Assembly: GCA_964035575.1 (NCBI GenBank)
Contig: OZ037903.1
Location: forward strand, 955,001-1,019,000
Source of the DNA: Rhynchopus sp. YZ270_cl-10
Lineage: Eukaryota > Euglenozoa > Diplonemea > Diplonemida > Diplonemidae
Direction: 5' to 3'
DNA: 64,000 bases
A program made the position numbers and the translations under genes. Below, in pieces: positions 29,826 through 42,004 of the stretch (position 1 is the first letter of the stretch; every line of letters begins with the position of its first letter). Below the pieces are notes generated by a model, which worked only from the letters and a program-made list of their open reading frames with translations, searched no databases and had not been told where the DNA came from.

Positions 29826-29875
29826 CCGAGGTGTCGCGAGAGTGCTTTGTGTTTCAAAAGTTTCTTTTTGCACTA
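29826..29875 (+). repeat. Family A repeat (3' half), 3' UTR position
   Basis: CGAGGTGTCGCGAGAGTGCT / TTGTGTTTCAAAAGTTTC. The ACTG-ACGAGAG region has become TCGCGAGAG. Confidence 0.65.
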
Positions 29876-30175
29876 AAACGTGTGGGTAGACAGTTGTGTG
29901 GGTTCTTTTGCAACTCACCGAACGTACTTCCACCCAGGCGAGCAAATCTCTATTTTAGACGCCACCCTTTCCCCAAGCCCCCATCCCCCATGTATTTAGA
30001 ACCAAACTGAAGATACCACCTTTTCTCCCCCCCCTTTTTTTTCCTCTTTCTCAGAGTTTTGTCTTGCCTTCGTCTGTTCTCGGAGATAGCTGCCTTCGCA
30101 CATTTTTTTCCATCCAAACTATGGCCTTGGTAGGGCCTTTTTTTACTACAACTATCCAAATCGATTCCGCCAGAA

Positions 30176-30211
30176 TCTCTCTCTCTCTCCCTCCTCCCAT
30201 TTTCCCTACAG
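30176..30211 (+). promoter_or_regulatory. Probable trans-splice acceptor for the giant FN3 gene
   Basis: A CTCTCTCTCTCCCTCC... tract ending TTTCCCTACAG at 30211. Two out-of-frame ATGs (30226, a two-codon ORF, and 30231, a 112-codon overlapping frame) precede the main ATG at 30242. Confidence 0.65.
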
Positions 30212-30241
30212 ATCGAAAAATTTATATGGGATGAGAATAAA

Positions 30242-33200
30242 ATGTGCAGTCCCGAGGGGTTTTATCATACCCAGCTTACAGCGCAGAGTGCTCTTGACGC
30301 GCAGGCATGCAGGCATTCACGGGCAAAACGGACTGTCGACGTCTCGCTACCATCTTTTGTACGACGCACCACACCACACCCTGCACCGCCTCAAACGTAT
30401 TCTGAGGATGTCACCTTCTCGCTGGCGGAGGTGGGGGATACTTACATCGCGGTTTACATCAAGCAGACGGAGCCTGCAGTGGAGACACACCTCTGTGTTG
30501 TACAAGAAATCCCTTTGGCCAGAGAGTTTGCACCAGACAGTACACAACACCCAAACATCGACCTCTTAACAGAAGCGGTATTAGGCGGGAATGAGGGTTG
30601 GGGTGAGGCAAGGAATATATGGTGTTTGAGACAGAGTGCGGCGAAGCCGGTTCCTCCAGGGGAAGTGACGAGGCGGATGATAGAGTTTGATTTAATGCAG
30701 CAAGGTGGGTTTGGTGCAGATATTCAGGCGCGTGCGCATTCTATGAGCATGGGGGAATCGTTTTCGGATGAAGATTCGCAGCCAGAATCGTCGTTGAGGC
30801 TGTCTTTGGCGAGCTCTAGGTTTTCTGTTATGGGGCATCGACCTACGTTGATTGGGAATAATGTATCCCCCTTTGGTGGTCCTGCAGTCAAAATGTGTGG
30901 TAGTGTACGGCGTCATATGAGCAGAGCAGGTCCACGACGTTCCCGACGTACCATCGCAGGGGAAGGCATTGAGAACAATGTGTGGGTATTGGGAGGGCTT
31001 CTACCCAATACGCTGTACTCGATTACGCATATGGCCACTAAAACGCCGATGTTGGTGTTGACAAAAGGGTTGTTAGAGATCTTCAGGGTGTTATGGACAG
31101 GAGTATCCGGGGCAGAGCTCTCATTAATGCGAGAATCCGCGATGTGCACACCACATGAGCGACGTTCTCTTGAAAAGCAGATCTGTGGTGACGACAAGAT
31201 ATTTGTCTCAGAGGATTGTGAAGACACAGTCGAGGTGTTGTTGTCGCCAGAATCCGGGGAACAAAGGCATATTCGGATTGAAACACATACCGGAAATTCT
31301 TGTTTTCTTCCAGATCTGCGTTCGGGTACTGGATATACAGTGCGTGCTCGGCGGACGTCGAAGCTAGGTTTGAATGAGAGCTGGAGCACCCCGTTTCAAC
31401 TGCGGACCAGACCCTCCATTAAATGCTGGTTTCTTCCCTCTGTGAAGAAGGCGCTGCCTGAAGTGCATTGGGGGTGGAGGGATGAGGAGGTGAAGGTTAT
31501 GTCAGGTATAACGGCATGGCTTGTTGTGGTGTACGTAGTGGAGGGGGAGACAACTCCGAGGTCGATTCCACGGCAGATCGACATAAGGTTGAAGAAGATT
31601 CTGTTGCAGTCGAACCACACCGGGAGCCTTGCGTGCGTGAAGCTCTCCGAAACGGATATGTCGATTTTCCGTTCTGCCGGGATTGTGAGTCACTCTATGA
31701 TGGTGGTACCACAGCTCTGCAGGCAAATGGTTTTTGAAATACCAAGCTTTCCCTCTACCGTCAATGCAGCGGTTATACCACGGCAGCAGGCGAAGTGGCT
31801 GTTTGCGGAGCGCTACCACTCTCAGGTCCGTTCGATGGAGCTTCGCGACGTACGTGACGTCGAAGCGATGATGGATCTGTCAGAAACACTGCCCTCCGAT
31901 TTGTTCACCACTTCCCCCTTGGCGCCCTCCCTGACCAGCCCGCTCGGGAAAGAATGTGTGGCCACACCGCACTTCCCAGACACACCCTTGGGTGACGACC
32001 CTCTATCCTCTGGCTCCCCCTCAGTAAGACGTAGGCCAGACTTTACTTGCGATGTCAGCTCTGCCAGCTCCCCGCCCGCAGCACGCAAATACACAACAGT
32101 GTTTGAAGTGGAAAGCCCAAAGGCAAGCCTGCCAGAACCCCTTCCTTTAGAAGTGGGCCCGACAATAGAAGAAGAGGAGGGCGAGCTGTTCGACGTAGCA
32201 GAGCTGACACACTACAACCCGTGCGTTGAGATGAAGGTAGTGTACATAGGGGAAACGCATGTGAAGCTTGAGTGGAATGACGGAACCGGGAATGTGCGTG
32301 ATGGGGATGAAGAAAGGGAGAAGGAGTACTGCTACCGTCTGAAGCATTCCCCGGTGGCAACTGATACGAGTCTTGAGAGGGGTGAGTCGGTGTTCATTCC
32401 AGATATTGTGGTAGGCACCGAGACCGGATCTGTGACGGACACAGAGTTCACAACGTCGTTGAACACATGGCTCGTGCCTGACCTCTTGTCTGGTGTTGCG
32501 TATGTCTTCACAATCTGTTGCTGCATGAACGACGACTGGGGTCCAGAGTCCTCCGCACTCGAGCTTACCACACTCTCCATGCCGACCTTCAACGTGAAGA
32601 CCTTTTCGTACGGCGAGATTGGCTATAGGGTGAGCCACGACTCCTCGCTCTCGGGGAATGTGCAGATCCGGTGCAAGAGCTTTCCGCATGAGGGATGGAT
32701 GCTTGCGGACGATGGGTTCTGCGAGTGGTCAGGTATGCACCCCGGTGCGCACACAATTCTTTTCAACACCCCCAACACCTACAGGAATCGACGACGCCGA
32801 GTCTGTCGTGACGTACCGCTCTGGGAACCTTCTCAAGCAGGACTTCAAGCCACACCACCGATACGAAGTTGCCTCACGCCAGGCACTCTCCTCAGGGTCC
32901 TGGGGCATGTGGTCACCACAGATGCTTAAAATCGTGTTTGTCAGCATTCCCATTGAGACGGAGGTGACCAACGACTCTGTCACTGTGACCTGGGATGCAA
33001 GCAGGACGACGAAGACTAAGGCACGCATCCTTGCTGTGAAGTGCACGCTGACCTTCGTTAGTCTGTCGACACGCATTCGGAAGGTGTATGAGCTGTCTTC
33101 GAAGCACGCACGGAAGGGGTCGTTCACAACGCCTATTGGGTTTGACCGGTATTCTATTCATATGAACGCCTTCGTGCATTATGCTGGAACAGTGTCGGAG

Positions 33201-36200
33201 GAGAGCCTTGTTGCAGTGATGGCGTCCACACCGCCTCCAAAACAGGCTGTTGCCAATATTGTTTTCATCGGCCGCTATGAGATTGTTCTGTCGCGTGTTG
33301 GGGAGGACTTTGCGCAGGGGTACCTACTGCAGGGGGACGACTTCCCTCCTGGGTGTGACCGCATGCTGTCGGGACGTGCCTTTCCACGCATCCCTGACCT
33401 TGAGGACAAAGGCATCCATGAGGTCCGTGAATTCGAACAAAAACAACTTCTCAAAATCCTGCACAGAGTCCGCACCATGACCCTGGAGGAGCACCGCATC
33501 AACCAAAGCTCTGTGAAGCTCCTCGAAATCGCAGTCTTCCCCGGTCGTGCCAAGCCGGAGGACAAACCCTTGCGTGTTGTCAGCGTGGAGCCCAATTCAT
33601 ACCTTGCTTTTGGGGTCTCCCCTTTGGACCCTTCGGCGCCGTACACACTGCGTGGTCGCGTGGTCCTGAGTAAGGACGGCAGGGAGTGGCGGACGAATTG
33701 GTCGCGGAAGGTGCATTTTTATACGCAATCGCAGTTGAATGTGCAGAAGTACTTCAGCGGGACGTCGTTTGTGTTGATAAATTGGTACCGTTTGTACCGT
33801 GTGGAGGAGGAGTGGGTGTCGGATGTGCCGCGGACGAGCGGGACCACTGCGGGGTACCCTGAGGACGACCTGTCGTCTTCGCATACTACACAGCGGGAGT
33901 GGGAGGTCACAACAAAGCTGTCGCCACCTCAGTCATCAAAGCTGCCGTTCCCAGTCAACACCGGTGCGAAGTGGTCGCCGCACGACGACAAGGACGGCAT
34001 GTACGAAATCCAGCACGTCCACGGCCGCGACCCAAACCCCTACTTCAAACGCCTCTACGCAATCCTCTACAACTATGAGCTCACAATCGATTCCCAAGGC
34101 GTCAAGGAACAGCGGCAAGACAAAGCTGCCTGCGAGATCTGCCACAAACTCATTACCGGGTTGGTGTCGTCGTTTTCACGGCATACCATCAAGATCAGGC
34201 AGGGCTCGGTGAACCGCTCCTTTGGTGCGTGGTCGAAGCTGTATGTGCAGACGTTGCTGGACTTCCGTGTCACGGTGCACCTCATAGCAGAGAATGCCGT
34301 CATCTTTACTGTAGCGGGGTCGCAGGAGCTGGTGGAGATATGCTCGGAGACACCGTCGAACTTCTACACAGAGTGGAACCGTTCTGCCTTCAAGCGCAGT
34401 GACGCAGAGACGCTCACAGCGAAGTCGCAGAACGCGACACACTATATCATGCAGGTGGTGAAGGTCGACGGAGGGCAGGCCATCTGCTGGCGTACCTTCC
34501 ACCCTGTCACAGACCGCCGCAGTAAGTGCGGCTTCCTTGCTTCCAACACACAGTACGAGATTCTGGTAAATATCATTGGACCGGGTCGCCCTTTGGAGTC
34601 TTGGGTCAGTCTTGCAAGCCTGGTCACACTACAGCCTCGTGAGTTTTCCGTATCGCACGTCTCAGACCACTCAATTGTTGTGACCTGGCGGGACACAGAG
34701 GCATCGGTGGTGATCAAACCGTTGATCGGGATGACAGTCGTGTCGGACCAAACGCTGGTCACAACGTGGTGGTTCCACCGCCCGAAGTGTGGGGCGCGAG
34801 GTGCAGACATCCGCATCAGAAAGACTGATCTTCAAGAACTCAAGATCCCTGGTGCCCCGAAGAACTCTGGCCCCGCCCTCGCGAACCGCAAAGGGGATAG
34901 CTCTGCGTCTGATACGTTCTCTGTGTCTCTGTCGCCGACCGTTGAGCGGAAGGTCATCGCCGGGTTCTTCGCAGACACTGCGTACGATGTGTACACCTCT
35001 TCCAACACCGGGCGGCGGCGCGACGCGAACGGCTTCAGCTACACCCTGACCTTCACAACCCTCCCCAGCTTGCAGGTGAAGGTTGACACTTTGGGGGCCT
35101 GTTTTGTTGTGGTGGGGGTGACTCGGCCGCCGAGGAGTTCGCATATTGATGCACTTCTTGCGCAATCCGGAGAAAAGGCACGGGAACTGACTGCTTTGAA
35201 GGTGAAGATAGGGCGATACAGCGGCCAAGAGGAGGCGAAGGAGCGGATTAAACAGTTGCAGCACGAGGCAGAGGTGTTTAATGTTGTGGGTGGCACTACG
35301 GCGGACTTTGACCTGGATCTGCGGATCTTTGAGACGGACAAGCATGACTTTGAGTCGGAGATGCCCAACGGGCTGACCAGCATTACACGTGTCTCTGACC
35401 AGGGGAGCGCATCTGCGACCACGCTCTACCTTGTAGAGCACCTGGCACCTGGTATATCGTACACAGCCTCCTGCCGATGCTACAACACGTGGCTCTCTCC
35501 AGAGATGGCAAAAGACGACCGCACCGGGGGCACCCTAGAACGCCAGAAGAACTACCTCCGTGACTCCCGCTCGTTCTGCTCCTGGGCTGCCCTCTCACAC
35601 TTTGAGACTCTCAAAAACGTAAAATGTTCGATTATCGCTGTCGGCGAGTATTTCGTCGACATTCTCCTCGCCCGCCCGGCCCTCCCCGAACACTTGGAAC
35701 GCGTCAAAACCAACAACGAAGTCCAGCTTAAAGTTAACGGTGCATTAGCCCCCATCACCGAGGTGCCGCCGTCGCAGTCCTTTTCTATCCGAATGAACGG
35801 ATTGCACGCCGATCTGACGTATTTGGTACACGCAAGGGATATGATGATGAAGGAGTCGCACGGAAACGGGGTGGTCTGGGGGCCATGGTCCCTTGGGGTT
35901 GAGGTGCGGACACTTCCGGTGCGCCCTTCGTTGCCTGTTATCTATGAGTTGAACCAGACACACATTTCGTTCTGGTGGACAAAGTGTGCGGAGACATACA
36001 AATTTGACGACATCTCTCACGTCGGCCGCACCCACATCAAACGCGAGAAGGAAGAGGTCCAGGAGCAGTACTGCTATTCAAACTGCCCGCTTGACCAGGT
36101 ATGGGGGATTGTAAGCGGCGTGGCTAAGTCACCTTCTTATGACACCTCTCTGCCCCGTGTGGTCCAACGCATGGCAGAAGCAGGAGAATTCACGTCTGCG

Positions 36201-39200
36201 ACAAACCCAGAGAAAAACGCAGAGAACAATGCACCTAACGATGCGCCACCAGACCAACCCCAAGAAGGAGAAGAATTGGCAGTAGGGATACCCGACAGCG
36301 TCGAGCCACCAAAGGAAGAGCCAGCTTCCGACCTAAATGGGTTAGACCTCATATGGCGAGGAGGGCTCAAAAAGGTGGTTGAAACCATCCGGCAGCAGCG
36401 AGACGATGTGGAGGAAGCTGAAGAGGAAGACCCAGAGGAAGACGATGACGAAGACCCCGCGCTCCGGTTTAACCCTGACGGCATTGTGGGTGGGTTTGCA
36501 ATAGAAGGGCTGGTGGGGTGTGAGAAAAATGAGGTGAAAGGGAAAAAACAAAAAGGAAAATTCCGTGCATTTGGAGAAGACGGTGATCAGAAACATAAGA
36601 AAAAATCCAAGGGTGCCAAAGGTAAAGGTAAAATCAAGAATGAAAATAAATTCGACGGAAAACGCCGCAAACTTCTGAATTGGCTGCAGAAAAACCAAAA
36701 AATTGACCCTAAAACCACAACCAGACGCCTTGAGGTTATGAAGCGAAAACGGCAAGCATTTCATTCCCCTTTGCTGCATGGATTGACAGCGAAACGGAAA
36801 CGACAGGTTCTGAAGGGGCTATTCCCTTCTCGACGGGTAAAGATAAAGCGCAAAAAATTCAAACGACGCCACAACAAAGAACCCGAAGAAGAGGACGAAG
36901 AGGAGGAGGAGGAGGAGGAGGGGTCCGTCCTTTCTGAGGTGTCTTCTGCAGACTGTTTGGCGCCGTGCACATCTCCGGTATCGAATAATAGCGACGATTC
37001 TAACCCGCTGGGGAACGACGACGACTCTGTTCGCAATGGCATGCGTTCTGGGGTCGACTTTATGGCGTCCCTTCGCCGCTCCGCGCACCTAGTGAACGTT
37101 GTCTGGGAAGGTGGTGCCTATGAGGAAACCGAGCTTCCCGACGACAACACATTGACCTTCATGGTCAACACACCCCTTCTCTCCGAAATGTACCAGATTC
37201 TCGCAACACCTTACAACGACGACTTCGACCGCGAGCATCTCCACCACTCCATCCAAGCCAACGAGCGCGACTCCCTCCCCGACCAATATGAGACCATCGT
37301 ACAATGTGCAGGACTCCCTTCTGTTTCAAAAAGACGGCCTATTTTAAGCTGGCTTTCCCTCGGCAGAGTGACCGGCGAATTTGTAAGGATGGCGCTGCCA
37401 CAGGATATACCACCCGCCTCTTTGGCATTCCGCATTCAAACGTCGAGCTTGGCGGCACATCGATACTATGAACGCCATGCAGCACCAATTTCATTTGCAC
37501 CACGTGGGTCACAACGGTCGCCTATTATATCGTGGAAACGGTTGCACCCACCGCAGACACCTTCGATGTTGAAGGTGATGTACGTTACCCACAAAACAGC
37601 TATGGTGTCTTGGGTGGAGTCAGCATCGCTCCGAACACACAACCAGGTACGCTACATTGTCATGCTTAAACGGAGTGACGAACCTTGGGAGGATGTGTTG
37701 GTCGTACGCGGCACCATCGCCTCTGTCGAGAGCCTGCAGAAGAACACACCATACCGTCTTGCTGTGAGGACCGAAAGCACCTTTGGTGTAGGACGGCCGT
37801 GTCCACCACTGCTGTTCTGCACTGCGGTGACATCAATTGAGACGCCGGCGGCGGTGAAGATGTTCCAAAGCAAAGAGGTTTATGCGGAGAACTACAACAC
37901 AGTGGTGTCGCAGCAGTACCCAAACCGTGCAGACGCTGCGTCTTCAGAAGCAATGCAGAAATACGCATTTGACCAACCAGTATCAGAGTTTTCCTCCGTC
38001 GCCCCGGGGTTAGATTTGCAGCAATTCAAAGACCAATATGACAGCTCCCAATTCGTTTCGTTGGCCTCTCTCCGTCCAGGGTTGATCCCCGAACCTGATG
38101 TAGTAGAACCTGCCAAATGGCGTTGGCCATACCCTTGCTCTCTTTCAAGAGATACGGTGCCACCACCGTTTCCTACACCATTCCATCTAGCAGATGATCT
38201 CCCTCAACTCCGCAAGCTGGGCCGTGGCTGTCGTACTCCATTTCTCGTTATCCCCTCCGTTCCGATACCGATTTCATGCCCAGAGCATACCCAAAACAGT
38301 CTTGACCTAGGTTCCCCCCCAGAAGAGCCAGGGGTAGAATGTGCAGAAGAAGACGTTACAAAGGTGCCCTCCAATTTAAAGTCCTGCATCAAAAGGGCGT
38401 ATATTCCGTTGGATCCTATAGAGTACTCAGATGATTCTGATACAATCTTTCGTGATGATATAGATAGCGACGAGGTTGACCAGCGTCTCAGAGAGGTCGA
38501 AGAGCGTCGGAAGAAGGTGCAAAAAAACGACTACGACAAAGAGCGTGCAATGTATCTGGAGACGCATCAGTATCACGACTCTTTTGCGCATGAGACAGAG
38601 TCTGCGGGGAAGCCTTTGGGGGATGATTCCATTTCTTTTGCGAATATTGCGGCGAATTTGCAGGCCGCGCAGGATACACCGTTACGAACAAATCGTAGAA
38701 AATCTGTGACATTCAATTATGATGAGGATGCGGCACTGCATCCATCTGACATCACCGCAAAAGACGCGCCACTACCTCAACGCGAAGAAGAAGTCGACGG
38801 AGGCGAGGATGAACCACAACCCCACAACGACCCCACACCCCTCCAACGCACCTCCGTCTGCTCCTCCGGGAACGACCTCGCTTCGTTGCGTGGCTACCGA
38901 TCTGCCTCCTCCACACCAGGGCTCACCCCATCCCCACAGCTAGACGCAACTCCCGCTACCATAGCGGATATGCTGTACGAAGAAGCAGAAGGGTTGGAAG
39001 GCGACACCGACTTCATATTAAACCCACAGCCTCGGAGGAACGAACGGCACACCCAGATCGCTGCAATGCGAAGAGCATTGAAAGACGTTCTCGATACGAC
39101 CCCAGATGTTGACCCCTCCGACGATGCCTCAATCAACCCAGACCCCACCTCCCCTACCATCCGCGGGCTTCCCAGGAAGGATTCGGTTTTGCGAAAAGGG

Positions 39201-39758
39201 GCACCCCGCATTCCTCGACCAATCTCTGCACAGCCGCCACGCACAGCAATGTCAATGCCACTGCACATTCCGAGACGGCCGAGCTCTGCAGGAGGTCGGA
39301 GGTTGACAGCAGATACACATGATTTTGGGTTGAACCTCAACTTTGCATCTGACGAATTTACCAGGCATATTGCGCAACCAAGGAAGAGGAGGTCTGTGAG
39401 GAATAGGGTACCGACTCCTGCATTGAGGACGAAGGAGAAGGCGGAGATGTTGCCGAGTCTGCCTGTACAGAACCAGGCAGCGTCCCTTGCTGCAGCGGTG
39501 CCCGACTCTTGGGAGTGTGAAAGCGAGGCCGAAACCATCCCCAGCGAGCCGCAGTTCGACCTGAACCCCACCTTCTGCGCCTTCCACAAAGGCTCCTTCA
39601 GCCACGCAGACGCGCTCATCGCAAACCACCCTATCCTACATCAATGGCAACAGCCAAATGCACAGATCCCTCCAGAATGGGATGCAGACTCCAATGCAAG
39701 CAACGATTCGCAACGGTTTGCGGTGCAATACAGTGAAACCTCAATACAGTCTGACTAA
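30242..39758 (+). CDS. Giant fibronectin type III-repeat protein, 2 exons
   Basis: Exons 30242-32732 and 32785-39758 are joined across a 52-nt intron (GTATGC...CTACAG) whose removal links EWSG to IDDAESVVTYRSGN inside one FN3 unit. The product is about 3,154 residues. Diverged FN3-like units recur through the first ~2,500 residues; signs are V-x-W strands (VTVTWDAS, SIVVTWRD, TAMVSWVE), L-x-P/S-G-x-x-Y turns (LRSGTGYTVRARR, LLSGVAYVFTICC, KNTPYRLAVR) and WGxWS/WSTPF endings. At about residues 2040-2210 an acidic run (EEAEEEDPEEDDDEDP) is followed by a Lys-rich run and another Glu-rich run. The last ~600 residues are disordered. No signal peptide or membrane segment is seen, so it is probably intracellular, perhaps a scaffold or cytoskeletal linker. 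Confidence 0.85.
32733..32784 (+). other. 52-nt cis-intron in the FN3 gene
   Basis: GTATGC ... CAACACCTACAG. It shifts the frame if retained, which explains why the two large reading frames overlap in different frames. Confidence 0.88.
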
Positions 39759-39813
39759 GACCTTTTTTTCGGGCGAAACTTCGATCTTATTTCCTTATGT
39801 TTTTTTTTGAATC

Positions 39814-39856
39814 AAGGTGGCTAAGCATGAGAGGCTTAGGCTTATAAGCTCTTTTT
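39814..39856 (+). repeat. Hairpin repeat H1, 3' UTR position
   Basis: CAAGGTGGCTAAGC-ATGAGAG-GCTTAGGCTTATAAG, then a T-run. Confidence 0.75.
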
Positions 39857-40059
39857 TTTTTTGGTTCTCAACATACGTTCATTTACCCCTAGGGCAAGAT
39901 TTTTTTTATCAACACTGATTTACACAGTGTTGTTAAAAATGCTGCACATTGTCGCTCTTTGATATTTTTCTCTCCGTTTCCATTTTTGCCTCTCTGCCAC
40001 AGCCTAACATTTTTTTTTTAACCGTTTTTTTCTTTTTTTTTTCTTAGATTTCAGAGCAA

Positions 40060-40114
40060 CAAAACAAAACAAAACAAAACAAAACAAAACAAAACAAAAC
40101 AAAACAAAACAAAA
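40060..40114. repeat. (AAAAC)n microsatellite
   Basis: Eleven or so perfect AAAAC units. Shorter runs of the same unit occur near 48751, 54605, 55074 and 60573. Confidence 0.9.
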
Positions 40115-40294
40115 CGTTTCTCCCCCCCATAGCTACTTCAAATGTTCTCCCCCCTCTCCTCTTCCTCTCGCACCATTTTTACCACAGAGTCTTTTGGTCA
40201 ATCTTCGGGAATTACCTAAAAATACCCTCCATTTCTCTTGATACACACGATATCTTATCTCTTCCATTTTTGCAAAACCTTATAAAGAAAAGCA

Positions 40295-41644
40295 ATGTCT
40301 GTGAGTGATGGTGCTACACAGATGCAGGGTGTGACGCATCTTTCGCTTGACAGTCTGCTCCGGCAGATCCGACAGAAGGAAGTGGACGGCACCACGCAAC
40401 ACCGCCCACAGCCACCTGCCGTGCCACCTGCACCGTCTTCTTGCGTTAACAGCTTTCAAACCAGGCTGGACCTTCTCGAGCAAAGCGACCGACGGCGACA
40501 CAAATTCCCTGAGTCACGCATCCCCAAAGACCTTCACATCCTTGAAGAGACCCCGGTTGCCTCCAGCGCCTGCAAAGCTGGCAGCGGAGCCTTAGCGGTA
40601 GAGAAACGCGATGGGTCGTACATCTGGACGCATACCAAATACCCTACTGCACACCCCACCACCCGGCAGGAGCTGCGTTACTTTGCGGGCACCTTGGACA
40701 CCATGTTTAGCCGGATCGGGATGGAGCTGCCCTTGAGGGACGGCCATGGGGATACACCTTATGATGTGGTGTTCGATGTGTTTGATGTTGCACTGCACGA
40801 ACTGCATCGGCACGTTCTTTCCCTTTGTAGCAGTCGTGCGTATATCCTCGATGAATTGCGGCAGGGGGTCAAAACGGTGGTGGGTTCGCTTCTTGAGGAG
40901 CTGCAGGGCCTGCGGGGAAGGGTGGTATCGGATGCAGCTGGGGGCACCTCGAGCGCGCAGCTTTCGCCTGCTGCTGTATCAGAGGCGAGTCGTCGTTCGG
41001 TGGATGTACGTCCTTCTACTCCGACGTCGTGTGGGTCACGTTGTGGGTCGGCACGGTCAAGGCCTTTGACCTCGCCTCGCAGAGAGGTGGTGGTGGAGTT
41101 TGTGGAGAGGGAGCCAAGCAGGGAGTCGACCAGGATTAATGCTGGGGTGTTCAGTGTGTTGCAGCAGGAGGAGGAGCAGGTGGTCGACGAAGATGATGTG
41201 GACTGTGGGAAGACGGTGGTGGACCCTGCGTTTGCGACGGTGCATGACCCCTTTGAGAAGGGGTGTCGGTGGCGGGAGCAGATGACGCCGCATACGCTGG
41301 CACCTCCGTCGGAGCTGATGGCATGGTGTTCGAAGCCTGCGGTCTTCGAGAAGGAGCTTGCAGCGAAGGTGGCGCGTCTGCTCTCGCACGCAAAGATGAC
41401 AGCCGAGTTCGACAGCGGCACGGCAGAGTCCATCGCAACCCGTGCACGCACAATTCGCGACAGACCCAACGAAGTCCCACACCAAGACCCCCCACCCCTC
41501 CCAGCAGACGCAGACCTCGCAGCGACCCCAGTCGAACGACCCCCAGGGTCAGTGTACGGCAAGCTTGCCGGAGTCCTCCCAATACCAGTCCGGCCAGCAT
41601 GTGACGCCTGTGGGAGGGTGTTAGAACAGTTGGTGGGGACGTAA
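40295..41644 (+). CDS. Protein with axonemal dynein light intermediate chain-like region (tentative)
   Basis: 449 residues, intronless. The segment at about residues 95-215 has the spacing of the DNALI1/p28 family: YIWTHTKYPTAHPTTRQELR, a gap, LDTMFSRIGMELPLRDGHGD, then a helix YDVVFDVFDVALHELHRHVL with CSSRAYILDELRQGVKTVVG. In p28 the matching parts are W...P.TR.DV..L...LD, ..Y..CFDELIRQV and C..RG.LL..RDE. If right, it is an inner-arm dynein subunit or an AXDND1-like protein in the flagellum. The match is weak and by eye. The rest is Ser/Pro-rich, and the C-terminus has a lone CDACG (CxxC). The ATG follows AG at 40292. Confidence 0.55.
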   Translation: MSVSDGATQMQGVTHLSLDSLLRQIRQKEVDGTTQHRPQPPAVPPAPSSCVNSFQTRLDLLEQSDRRRHKFPESRIPKDLHILEETPVASSACKAGSGALAVEKRDGSYIWTHTKYPTAHPTTRQELRYFAGTLDTMFSRIGMELPLRDGHGDTPYDVVFDVFDVALHELHRHVLSLCSSRAYILDELRQGVKTVVGSLLEELQGLRGRVVSDAAGGTSSAQLSPAAVSEASRRSVDVRPSTPTSCGSRCGSARSRPLTSPRREVVVEFVEREPSRESTRINAGVFSVLQQEEEQVVDEDDVDCGKTVVDPAFATVHDPFEKGCRWREQMTPHTLAPPSELMAWCSKPAVFEKELAAKVARLLSHAKMTAEFDSGTAESIATRARTIRDRPNEVPHQDPPPLPADADLAATPVERPPGSVYGKLAGVLPIPVRPACDACGRVLEQLVGT

Positions 41645-42004
41645 AAAAAAAATGGTGGGATGGAGTGGGTTTGACGTGCTTTGTAGAGGGGTCTTTTTTT
41701 TGGTGTTTTAGTGTCTTGTCCAGAATGGGTGCAACGTCGTGAGGTTCTTTACAGGACTGTGGAGGTTGCAGGGAGGTCAGGATATGGTTTTCAAGGTGTA
41801 GTCTAGAGGTTAGACCGGTAGTGGAACCGAGAATCGGTGTGTCGCCATGACCACCAAAGAGTTGTACAAAGTACCGACCCCCCACCACCACACCACCATA
41901 CCGCCTCATCTCCATCCCTTACCCACCCGACTGGGACACCTCACACTTCACACACCACAACCAACCACCACCCCCACCAACATAGCCCCCTCCTCCCACC
42001 CACC
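41645..42004. other. Spacer and C-rich leader
   Basis: No repeat family is recognised. From 41877 the sequence is nearly pure C/A/T with CATAG at 41985, the likely acceptor for the GPI-protein gene. Confidence 0.6.

Larger units (their letters stand above)
29757..30241. other. Spacer with a family A fragment and C/T-rich leader
   Basis: The family A 3' half lies about 70 bp after the preceding stop (29826-29875). The rest ends in a (CT)n/C-rich tract with CTACAG at 30211. Confidence 0.65.
39759..40294. other. Spacer with hairpin repeat and (AAAAC)n array
   Basis: An H1 hairpin 56 bp after the FN3 stop (39814-39856), a short CAACACTG inverted pair (about 39910-39936), and a pentanucleotide array (40060-40114). 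A C/T-rich leader ends in AG (40287, 40292). Confidence 0.7.

Noticed and set aside
32658-32784. Separate start for a second large gene at 32658
   Set aside because: The overlap is explained by a 52-nt GTATGC...CTACAG intron that keeps an FN3 unit intact; no acceptor precedes an ATG here.
38894-39619. Minus-strand 241-codon frame
   Set aside because: Antisense shadow of the C-terminal part of the FN3 gene; no domain and no acceptor context.
41151-41915. Minus-strand 254-codon frame
   Set aside because: Overlaps the end of the 40295 gene in antisense; His/Pro-rich without features.
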